From an uncultured Saprospiraceae bacterium (GTDB lineage: Bacteria; Bacteroidota; Bacteroidia; Chitinophagales; Saprospiraceae), in the NCBI GenBank assembly GCA_938045585.1, contig CALIAU010000020.1, positions 122,767 to 186,766 of the forward strand: 64,000 nucleotides of DNA. Reading direction: 5' to 3'. The notes below the pieces were generated by a model. It was not told the DNA's origin. It worked only from the letters and a program-made list of their open reading frames with translations, and ran no database searches. Made by a program: the position numbers and the translations under genes. Positions 46,878-56,300 of this stretch are shown piece after piece (position 1 is the stretch's first letter; each line of letters starts with the position of its first letter).

Positions 46878-47507
46878 ATGCTAAAAACACAGAAGTTAAG
46901 TCATAGATATCATAAGGAAGAAATGATTCATTTTCCTGACATTCAATGTGCAGAGGGTGAGTCTTTGTTGATTCTGGGTCAATCTGGTGTGGGAAAAACA
47001 ACCCTATTACATATTCTAGCAGGTCTTTTGAAACCAAATGAAGGAGATGTATTTCTTAACGAACAAAGTTTGTATAGCTTGTCTAAAAGTAGTATTGATA
47101 ATTTTCGTGGTGACAACATAGGTATTGTTTTCCAGCAAGCACACTTTGTGGGAGCCTTAACAGTGCTAGAAAATATTTTGCTCACGCAAAAGATGGGTAG
47201 AGGGCAAGAAGACAAAGCTAGGGTAATGTCAGTTTTAGAGCAGCTACAGGTCGAGCATAAAAGCAATGCCTATCCCCGAAACTTAAGTCAGGGAGAAAAG
47301 CAACGTGTGAGTATTGCCCGCGCGATTATCAATAGTCCAAAACTCATACTTGCAGACGAACCCACTTCCGCACTGGATGATAAGACCTGCAACGAATCAA
47401 TTAAGCTATTAGAAAACCAATCAAAGGCATTAGGGGCTGCCTTAGTAATCGTAACGCATGATGGTAGGTTAAAAGATTTCATCAACAATAAAATCATTTT
47501 AGAATGA
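46878..47507 (+). CDS. ABC transporter ATP-binding protein (LolD/MacB-like)
   Basis: Walker A GQSGVGKTTLL, signature LSQGEKQRVSIARAI, Walker B LILADEPTSALD. Confidence 0.95.
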   Translation: MLKTQKLSHRYHKEEMIHFPDIQCAEGESLLILGQSGVGKTTLLHILAGLLKPNEGDVFLNEQSLYSLSKSSIDNFRGDNIGIVFQQAHFVGALTVLENILLTQKMGRGQEDKARVMSVLEQLQVEHKSNAYPRNLSQGEKQRVSIARAIINSPKLILADEPTSALDDKTCNESIKLLENQSKALGAALVIVTHDGRLKDFINNKIILE

Positions 47508-48895
47508 GTCTTTTAAAACTAGCTTGGAAAAATATAATTCATAACCCGCTCAACTTACTCTTAGTTGTTTTGCTCTTTGCCCTAGGTGTCGGATTGATAA
47601 ATTTTCTTCTTACGGTGAATGAACAGATGAAGGATAAGTTTGATAAAAACTTAGCAGGCATTGACATGGTTGTAGGTGCCAAGGGTTCGCCCCTTCAAAT
47701 GATACTCTGCAACATGTATCATATTGATAATCCAACAGGAAATATTACGGTAAAAGAAGCAAGACCTTTTCTTAACCCAAAGCATCCACTCATTAAAAAA
47801 GCCGTGCCCCTGTCTTTGGGTGATAGCTATGAGGGGTTTAGAATTGTGGGAACTGATTATAGTATTCTTGAGATTTATGCAGCTGAAATAGAAACGGGCG
47901 CACTTTGGAAACGAAATTTAGAAGTCAGTATTGGAAAAGCTGTTGCTGATAAAACGGGTTTGCAAATAGGTGATAGCTTCTTGAGTTCACATGGTTTTGT
48001 ACAAGATGACGATTTCGCACATGACCATGCTGCATTTAAGGTAGTGGGTATTCTGAAAGAAACGGGTAGTGTAGTGGATCAACTTATTCTATGCAATACT
48101 GCAACAGTCTGGGAGGTACATGATCATGAAGAGGGTGCAGAAGATCATGACGAAGACGAAGGGCATGACCATGATGGACACGATCATGATGGACACGATC
48201 ATGCTGGACACGATCATGCTGGACATGATCACGACGACCATACAGGACATGACCATGGCGATCATGCGCACCACGACCATGCAGGGCACAATCACGAAGC
48301 ACATGCACAAGAGGAAGTACCCTTTAATCTAATGGATCATCCAGATAAAGAGATCACCTCGGTGCTTGTTCAGTTTAAGTCCAGATCAAATTTTCAGGCC
48401 TTGAACATGCCTAGAAATATAAATCAAAACACAGATCTAATGGCAGCATCTCCTGCTATTGAAATAAACCGTTTGTACGATATGATTGGAGTAGGTTCGC
48501 GCGCCTTACAAATGCTTGCTTTCCTTATCTCACTTGTTTCAGCTATTAGTATATTCATCTCTTTATTTAATTCTCTTAAAAGCAGAAAATATGAGCTTGC
48601 CCTTATTCGGGTTATGGGCGCTAAACCCGTAAAGCTTTTTACCCTAATTATACTTGAAGGAATTATACTTGCTCTTATTTCATTTGTAGTAGGAATACTA
48701 CTGAGTCATATCGCGCTTTGGTTTATGGCAGAGAATATGTCTGAGTCTTATAAGTATAGCTTTAGTTCATGGTCATTCGGTAAACGTGAATTCTATCTAT
48801 TGTTATTCTCCTTATTAATAGGTTTTCTAGCTTCGGTAATTCCTGCATGGCGGGCGTATCGTACCGATATACATGAGACATTGAGTAAGATATAG
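47504..48895 (+). CDS. FtsX-like ABC permease with His/Asp-rich insertion
   Basis: MacB/FtsX topology; long (HDHxGHD)n insertion at ~48114-48320; 4-bp overlap with the ATPase gene. Confidence 0.93.
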   Translation: MSLLKLAWKNIIHNPLNLLLVVLLFALGVGLINFLLTVNEQMKDKFDKNLAGIDMVVGAKGSPLQMILCNMYHIDNPTGNITVKEARPFLNPKHPLIKKAVPLSLGDSYEGFRIVGTDYSILEIYAAEIETGALWKRNLEVSIGKAVADKTGLQIGDSFLSSHGFVQDDDFAHDHAAFKVVGILKETGSVVDQLILCNTATVWEVHDHEEGAEDHDEDEGHDHDGHDHDGHDHAGHDHAGHDHDDHTGHDHGDHAHHDHAGHNHEAHAQEEVPFNLMDHPDKEITSVLVQFKSRSNFQALNMPRNINQNTDLMAASPAIEINRLYDMIGVGSRALQMLAFLISLVSAISIFISLFNSLKSRKYELALIRVMGAKPVKLFTLIILEGIILALISFVVGILLSHIALWFMAENMSESYKYSFSSWSFGKREFYLLLFSLLIGFLASVIPAWRAYRTDIHETLSKI

Positions 48896-48962
48896 CCAGA
48901 GACGGAGTGATGACAAAAAAACTGAAATCTAATGTCTAGTATCTAGTATCTAGTGCCCCCCC

Positions 48963-49319
48963 TTACAACTTATAAATATCCGTTGGGCTTTCGCAGAAGA
49001 CTGCCTTGTCACCTTTTATGGCAATAGGTGCTTTCATAAGATGCGGATTGTTTTTGAGTAGCTTGACCCAACTACCTGTGCCTGCCTCCGTGCCTCTAAT
49101 TCTATTTTGATAATCAGGATGTGCCTTGTTTAAAAGTTCTTTTGGATGTTTGTCCAAAAGACTGAGTAGCTTGACCCAACTTGTATCAGAGATGGAAGCA
49201 TCTTCATAAGAGAAGGCTTTTACATGTGTAGAAATACTCTTGGCATATGCCATCGTTTTTTTGTCGGAAGAGGAGCTAGGATTATAGTATAGAAGAATTT
49301 CTCTCTGATGAATTTTCAT
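48963..49319 (-). CDS. ArsC/Spx-like thioredoxin-fold protein lacking the ArsC active-site Cys
   Basis: REILLYYNPSSSSDKKTMAYAKS at the ArsC NPxC position; KHPKELLNKAHPDYQNRI; LLKNNPHLMKAPIAIKGDKAVFCESP. Confidence 0.75.
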   Translation of the reverse strand: MKIHQREILLYYNPSSSSDKKTMAYAKSISTHVKAFSYEDASISDTSWVKLLSLLDKHPKELLNKAHPDYQNRIRGTEAGTGSWVKLLKNNPHLMKAPIAIKGDKAVFCESPTDIYKL

Positions 49320-49563
49320 AAACAGCTTTTTATAAAGCTAAGGCATATTTTGTCATAATCCTACTTTTCGAAACATTTATGTGTTTTTATGGCTAAAAGC
49401 CACTTAATAAATTGCTCAGTTATACTTTTTCAGTATATATAGCTGTTTGATTATAGTTTTTTATTGATTTCTTCCTAGTTGTAATCCTCCAGTCCTACTT
49501 TTTCTCAGGATAAATTGATAATATGCAGTTCTTGAAAACTCAAAACAGAGCCTTAACCCAAGC

Positions 49564-51855
49564 ATGAAACAGCGCCTTTTCTATATCCTTATCGCTTTGC
49601 TCTTAAGTATTGTCAGCTTTCCTGATTTAGTTTCTAACTATGACCTAACTATAGATCCACAGATTCATTGGGTATTTAATTGGCTGTTTGAAAACAACTT
49701 TGATCTAACTCAAAAAATAATTTTTCCACATGGTCCTCTCAGTTTTTTAGAATATCCGTTGGGTATTGGAAATAACATTTTACTAAGTAGTCTTTTTGTG
49801 TTTACACTGCATTTTCTTTTTGCTTATACTGCCTTGTTGTTGTTTTCTGGAGAAAAAAAATGGAGTTCCATTGTATATCTACTCTCCATCTATTTTTCTT
49901 TGCAGTACTTAGATTTTGAATTGACTCTCTGTGGTTTAGTTTTCTTACTTATAGGAAATCATTTGCAGAAAAAGAATATACTATTTTTAGTACTTGCGAT
50001 AATCGTCTCAGCTTTTGCCTTTTATATTAAGATTTCAATTGGCATTATTTCTGCCAGCATGCTTGCTTCTTACTTCATGTATTTGATTTTCTTTGGATTT
50101 ACATCTTCCAAGAAGGAGTTAGTAACTCTTGCAACATTTCCTCTTTTACTGATTGTAATTTGGCTTGGATTGTATCAAAATATAGATGGTTTTACTGAAT
50201 ACCTCATTGGTATTAAAGAACTAATTATTGGCAACTCTGATAGTGCTTCTTTATATCCAGATAATAACTGGATTTTACTATCTGCTTCGCTTCTTTCTCT
50301 TATAGTATTTCCCTTTATAGGCTTATCTAAGCAAAGCAAAATACTTTTTGGAATCAGCGTCCTTAGTTTGCTTGCAGTTTGGAAACACAGTATGGCAAGA
50401 GAAGATGCATGGCACATTATGAAATTTGGATATTGGATATTTTTTATAGGTCTTACCATACTGCTAAATGAAAAAAAGTGGCAGCTGTTTGCAAGTCTTG
50501 CCCTTAGTTTTTCATTGGGTTTCTTTTATCTAAATGCACGCAGTGTTACAGCAAGTAGTTTGATCTCTTTGAAACTACCTAAGCTAGAACACATGTATAA
50601 TAATTTGCTGAGCACTAAGGAAAAAAGACGATCTGAAGATAAGATAGTTGCAGAGGCAAATACTTGTTTATTATCAGATAAAGATCGCCTACTTATAGGA
50701 GATAGTTTTGTTGATTGTTATCCATATAATTACTGCTTTATTCAAGCAAATAATTTACAATGGGCACCCCGTCCTATTATACAATCCTATGCTGCTTACA
50801 CAACTCAGTTAGATTCAAAAAATGCGGAGCACTTTTTATCATATTCTGCACCAGATTATATTATTTGGGAAAGTGATATACTTAAACGAGATCGCTGGCA
50901 ATCTGATATGAGTAGTATAGATGGTAGGTATCTTATGCATGATGAACCTCAGACCATACAGAATATTTTTAGTTCTTATTACATTGTAAGTAAGGAGGAG
51001 AATTATGTGCTATGGGCAAAACGTAAGGAAGCGCTTGTTGTCAAAGAAAAGGAGTTAACTAGAAAGAAGGTAGACATTGGTTGGGGAACGTGGATTCCTG
51101 TTCCTAAACACAACACAGCAATTCAACTCAATGCACAATTAAACAATTCTTTATTGGCAAAACTTAAATCTGCTGTGTATAAAGGAGAGGCCGTCTTCTT
51201 AGAATTTAAAACTGCACAGGGTATAAGAAAACAAAGAGTAACGCAAAAACATTTAAGTCAAAATTTATTAATAAGCCCTCTTATTGAAAATTTAAACTCG
51301 AATAATGTTTTGCAAAAGGTAGAAGCAGTACGATTTACTACGCATACGCCTAAATTCTTTTCCAAAACATTTCCTGTTCGATTTACAGAATATGCTTTTT
51401 ATCAAAACGATACGCACATTTCACTCGAATCTATACTACAAAAATCAAGTCCAGATACTTCTTACCAATCAAACGCTATTCCTAATGTTTTTGAAGAAGA
51501 AGAAATCTTACAAAACATTTCTCCCGAAAAGTATTCCTCTACGTACCAGATTGTTGCTGATTCTATTTTACATTTTGGTATAGACACTGTTCTTCTTGTG
51601 TCTGCTCTTGACTTCAAAATGTCTTGTGCTGCTAAGGCAAAGCTTGTAATAGAAATACAAAACAAGTCTGATAAGAAATTATGGACATCGCGATCATTAG
51701 ACAAATTTATGCATCACTGCCATGCCTGGGAGCATATGTATGATGCAAGGAAGGTTCCACTAGAAAAGGGGGATGTCATCAAAGTATATGTTTGGAATAA
51801 CGCTGGAGAAGAATTGAGTATACGTGATTTTAAATTAAGTATACATTCTAGATAA
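49564..51855 (+). CDS. Hypothetical polytopic membrane protein (glycosyltransferase-like topology)
   Basis: Many N-terminal TM segments and a long soluble C-terminal domain; no family recognised with confidence. Confidence 0.75.
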   Translation: MKQRLFYILIALLLSIVSFPDLVSNYDLTIDPQIHWVFNWLFENNFDLTQKIIFPHGPLSFLEYPLGIGNNILLSSLFVFTLHFLFAYTALLLFSGEKKWSSIVYLLSIYFSLQYLDFELTLCGLVFLLIGNHLQKKNILFLVLAIIVSAFAFYIKISIGIISASMLASYFMYLIFFGFTSSKKELVTLATFPLLLIVIWLGLYQNIDGFTEYLIGIKELIIGNSDSASLYPDNNWILLSASLLSLIVFPFIGLSKQSKILFGISVLSLLAVWKHSMAREDAWHIMKFGYWIFFIGLTILLNEKKWQLFASLALSFSLGFFYLNARSVTASSLISLKLPKLEHMYNNLLSTKEKRRSEDKIVAEANTCLLSDKDRLLIGDSFVDCYPYNYCFIQANNLQWAPRPIIQSYAAYTTQLDSKNAEHFLSYSAPDYIIWESDILKRDRWQSDMSSIDGRYLMHDEPQTIQNIFSSYYIVSKEENYVLWAKRKEALVVKEKELTRKKVDIGWGTWIPVPKHNTAIQLNAQLNNSLLAKLKSAVYKGEAVFLEFKTAQGIRKQRVTQKHLSQNLLISPLIENLNSNNVLQKVEAVRFTTHTPKFFSKTFPVRFTEYAFYQNDTHISLESILQKSSPDTSYQSNAIPNVFEEEEILQNISPEKYSSTYQIVADSILHFGIDTVLLVSALDFKMSCAAKAKLVIEIQNKSDKKLWTSRSLDKFMHHCHAWEHMYDARKVPLEKGDVIKVYVWNNAGEELSIRDFKLSIHSR

Positions 51856-51942
51856 AGAAAACATGTGGGAAATATTGTATAACTAAACTACTTAAAAAGC
51901 TGACAAACGAATATGGCCACATCTAATTCTTCTTTGTCACGA

Positions 51943-53124
51943 TTATTTATTCTTGAATTTATCTCTGATTCTTGTAAATATATTTGATTTAAGATTAATT
52001 GCATTCGTCACGGCAATATTCACGACGAATTTAAGCTTTTTATCTTCAATACGTTTTATTCTAAAGAATGAGTTTCTTCCCCATTTGTCTTCTAAATAAG
52101 GGTCAAGATTGTTATCTAAAAGGTAATGTAATCTCTTTGTATACATATCATATGTTTCTTCTGATTTAATAGCTTTTACTATAAACCCGATTGTATCGTA
52201 AAAGTGAGATGATTGAGCAACTTTTTCGTTTATGTTATAGCCTTGTTGTAGAAGTTTATCCATAATATCAAATCTATCTTTTTTCAGTGCTTCCTTAAAT
52301 GCACCATATTTAAAATTCACATTTCGTTCAATCAAGTTTTCGACGAAATCTTCCTTTTCATGGAGAATTGATAATTCTAAAACTCTTGAACATATTGGCT
52401 CCTCTGGAAATAATTTGTCCTCTAATCCTAAGAGGAAATCACCCAATCTGTTTTCATGATAAAGTCCTAGCGGGTAATAATCATTTTGTTTTTTTTGCCA
52501 AGGCTTTAACTTTCCATATTTTTCATGCGGTTTTGTCAAAAAAACTTCTCTACGATTAAATTCTTTGACTGCTTTTTCGTGATAAGAATTGTAATCAATC
52601 CCTTTATGTTCACATACCTTTTTATCATCCCATTCTTCTCCGTGGTCAATGACTATATCTTTGTATAACGTAACTGTTATTCCGTGTTCATAATCTAAAC
52701 ATGAACTGCAATTAAAAATATAATAGGCGAAATCTTCATGTCCAATTCTTTTGATTACTATTCGATCTATGCCATATAATTTATTGAGGTCTTCTACTTT
52801 AGTGAGTTGGGGATAACATTCAGGATATTCACTTTCCCATATAAAAGTTTTGTAATGAGGATATATTATATCCCTACTGTATTTCCATAAACTTGTTAAT
52901 ACCTTCGATTGGTTGTCAGGATTTAAAAGAAAATTGATTGTATTGAGTTGGTAATTTTCAGGGTCTGGATTTGAATTGAATTCATCAAATATCTCAAAAT
53001 TAAATAAACCTTCACTTGGTTTTTCACTACCTCTTGTATACTCCGAATTATTTAATATTTTGAACTTTTCGAGTTTTAATTCGAGTTCCCAATCTCCTTT
53101 AAATTCGAGTGATGAATTTTTCAT
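51943..53124 (-). CDS. Ankyrin-like-repeat hypothetical protein
   Basis: C-terminal LEL...ENLIERNVNFKYGAFKEALKKDRFDIMDKLLQQGYNINEK, YLLDNNLDPYLEDKWGRN resemble ankyrin repeats. Confidence 0.6.
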   Translation of the reverse strand: MKNSSLEFKGDWELELKLEKFKILNNSEYTRGSEKPSEGLFNFEIFDEFNSNPDPENYQLNTINFLLNPDNQSKVLTSLWKYSRDIIYPHYKTFIWESEYPECYPQLTKVEDLNKLYGIDRIVIKRIGHEDFAYYIFNCSSCLDYEHGITVTLYKDIVIDHGEEWDDKKVCEHKGIDYNSYHEKAVKEFNRREVFLTKPHEKYGKLKPWQKKQNDYYPLGLYHENRLGDFLLGLEDKLFPEEPICSRVLELSILHEKEDFVENLIERNVNFKYGAFKEALKKDRFDIMDKLLQQGYNINEKVAQSSHFYDTIGFIVKAIKSEETYDMYTKRLHYLLDNNLDPYLEDKWGRNSFFRIKRIEDKKLKFVVNIAVTNAINLKSNIFTRIRDKFKNK

Positions 53125-53241
53125 TTTTACTAATTCTGACTAGTAAGTGAATATAACTAATATAAACAGTTTGATGTTGAAAGGTAATAGAATAGCAGAT
53201 GACAGTTCTATGTGTCCTCAGCTGTTCCCCCGCATCAGGGA

Positions 53242-53267
53242 CCTGCCTGCGTGCGCAAGCAGGCAGG
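53242..53267. repeat. GCCTGCCTGC hairpin repeat
   Basis: CCTGCCTGCGTGCGCAAGCAGGCAGG; inverted repeat CCTGCCTGC/GCAGGCAGG. Confidence 0.85.
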
Positions 53268-53312
53268 CGGAACTCCTGGAATAGCCCGGTCCTGCAAAGC
53301 AGGAGATGCCCT

Positions 53313-53351
53313 AAATAAAAGAAGGGAGAACAGTAAGCCCGCTCTCCCTTC
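53313..53351 (-). terminator. Rho-independent terminator (minus strand)
   Basis: GAAGGGAGA...TCTCCCTTC (9-bp stem) followed on the minus strand by TTTTATTT, downstream of 53374-57732. Confidence 0.8.
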
Positions 53352-53373
53352 AAAAATTGTTAAAACCCGTTTA

Positions 53374-56300
53374 TTATTCTACAAGAAGCATTTTCTTGCG
53401 TACTGTTTCGTTATCTGTTTGCAGTATGTAGGTATATATTCCTGATCCGGATAAATCAGAACTTGCAATCCGTATACTGTGCTTACCTGCTGTTACATTT
53501 TCAGTCTGTGTAAATGCCTGTCTTCCTTGAATATCAAACACTGTCAGTACCACCTTACTTGCCTGTGTCAGATTGTAATTAATCTCTGTATAGTCTGACC
53601 AAGGGTTTGGCTGATTTTGACTCACTGTAAGGCTTTGCACAATTGCTGCATTCGTTCTTGTTTCCAAGTCTAATGTACCTGCCTGACCATCAAGATATGT
53701 CTCTGCTGTCATTCCATCTTTAGCCAGTGTAAAGTTATTAGATCCAGCTCCTTCCATAAGGATATAAAATAATACTTCGTTCTTGTCAAAGTCGATAGCT
53801 TCCGCTGTATTCCAACTCAGGCTTACTGCAGAGCCATCTTTATGTATAGCATAATTACTGTTGTCCATATCAAGACCTGCTGCTTCAAGTCCAACAAAAT
53901 TTCCTTGTGCAGCTTCTAGTGATATAGTCGCTTGCAAACCTTCTAGAGATATAAATGCATCCGCATACACTGGGTGCTTAAATATCTTACCAGCTTGTTC
54001 TGCAACTTGGTCAACAATAAGAGATATGCCCTGCGTTCTAAGTTCTGTTTCTAAACCGGCTTGTAGGTTAGAAACTGCACTATTGTTTACATCTCCTACC
54101 TTATATCCTACAAAGGGAATATTTGCTGTTCCTTGTAAATTAGGAATCTCATACATATTCTCCATCTGCGATGACCAAGGATCTGTTACATCTATGAAGT
54201 GATGCGCAGCATTCAAGAAATTCCAACTTGAATTGTTAGGCAGTTCTGCATAAATTCCAAGAATGAGTTTTCTTAATTCCACGATATCTATGCTCGTCAC
54301 TGATTCTGAACCATTGACATCTGCTGCTAGAATTTTATACGGACTATCTAGGACATCTAAACCTAATACATGTCTCTGTATAAAGATAAGATCAAGCGTA
54401 GTTACTCCATTTAAGTAATCATCATCTTTGTCTGGGACTACCATATATGATCCTCCTGCTGGCATAGATCCAAAATCGTAGTGTCCATCTGAGTCTGTCA
54501 TTTCCATAGGTGTAGTAGATCCTTCCAAGCTCACCTGTACATCTGCAATCATATTATCATCAGATGTTCTGATTTCACCAATCACTGTTCCCATAAGGTT
54601 AGGAGGACAAATGTCATCCATATTGGAATCTTGGATATCTACAAAGGTTGTACAGAATGACTGTTGTCCGTTTGAATCTGTTACCCACATCTGTATTGGC
54701 TGAATACCTATATCGTCACAATCAAAAGTAACATTCGTATCATTTACATCCGCGCTAAAACTAAATGTGATGTCATACCCACATGGTGAGTAACTACTTG
54801 CATCAAAATCACTTGCCCATAACTCAACCACTTCGTTGTCTGGAATTCCATCGCCATCTGTATCTGATGCTGTTAATTCTGCTGCTAATCCATTAAAACA
54901 AACTGGCACTGGTGTCTTTGTGTTTTCTACAGAAAAATCCTGTGTATCTGTTGTAAAGTTTCCACAGCCATCTTGTACTGTCCACTCTATACAATGTTCT
55001 CCAATTGGATATTCTCCTGATGCATCATTAGTAGTTCCAAAAAGGTCATAGGTGCCATCACAGTTTGCATCTATTTTATAATTCCAAATAAGGAAGGCCG
55101 GATCAGTACAGTCATCTGTTGCACTTGCTGTAAGTGGAACAAAAGCAGCACTACAGTCTACGTCTGTTGATTCCACATCAACATCTGGAAGACTTCCAAG
55201 TTCTGGTCCTTCCGTGTTGTTAATCTTAATAATCTGATCCCATTCCCATCTCGGATGTACGCCATTTACTTTCTGACACCAATCAATAATTGTCCAGTGT
55301 CTTATAATTTTAAAGCAGGCATCTTGTCCGTTTGCAAATTGGAATATTTCATCATCGTAATCTTGACCAACAAGAGAACATTCATTGTCTCCTACTATCA
55401 CAGGTTCTTGTGAACCCGCTGGTAGATCTCCCGGATCCAAGTCTGCTAATGAACATAAATCATCCGCTGTATAATCTGCTGGCCAGGTAATTCCTGTTCC
55501 ATCAAATGGATCTGAATTTACAAAGGTGATGGTCTGTGTACAAACAGTTGGAGGGCCGTCTGTTGCTCCAAAGGCTGTAAAGGTTCTAGTAATAGATCCT
55601 GCTCCACAGTTATCAAAACTTGAAGTCGCACTTTCACTTACCATCTGCGAACAGTTTCCAATCACAGTAGGTACTCCAAATTGTGTGTCTAAATTATCTA
55701 TATCAAAGTCAACTGTACATTCTACTGTCACATCTGGTGGACAACTTAATAGTGCTGGTAATTTATTCTGAACACAGATTTCTACCATACACTGGTTAGA
55801 CCTTCCTCCCGCATCTGTCACTTGCATTGCTACCATATGACATCCTCCCGTTCCATCTGGATCAGGTAGGTCTTCACAACAAAATTCTACACAATCACCA
55901 AACACTAAATTTTCTGGCACACCACAATTATCATCCATCCTTGCAATCTGTATCGTTACAGGACCACAGGCATCAAAACTTCCTGCATCTATAGATTCTG
56001 CACATACCCATGCTTTCCCGTCTGAGTTAAGGCTTACTACCTCTTGGTCTTGGCATATTGCAATGGGGTCTGAGCCATCTACTATATATATTTCTCTAAA
56101 GCATTCGTTTTGGTTGTAGCAAGCATCTACTGCCGTATATCGTAACCAGACTCTACCTGCTGGTAAGCCTTCAATAATATAAGAGTCACCATCTGGTACA
56201 ACACCTACATTTGTATATGCTCCATTTACTGGAGGTTGACCATTTTCATCTGCAAGTAGATAGGAAACAGTCCAAGTAGGGTCATTACAATCTGTAAGAA

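Noticed and set aside
46783-47037. Minus-strand 84-aa ORF opposite the ABC ATPase start
   Set aside because: Antisense to a clear LolD-like gene and low-complexity; no independent support.
48084-48332. Three ORFs in other frames over the His-rich repeat (HVLRDCALHGRG..., MCMCFVIVPCM..., MIMKRVQKIMTK...)
   Set aside because: By-products of the 15-bp coding repeat in alternative frames.
48931-48955. Short tandem TCTAGTATCTAGTATCTAGT in front of the ArsC-like gene end
   Set aside because: Only about three short units at an ordinary 3' junction; too little to support a distinct element.
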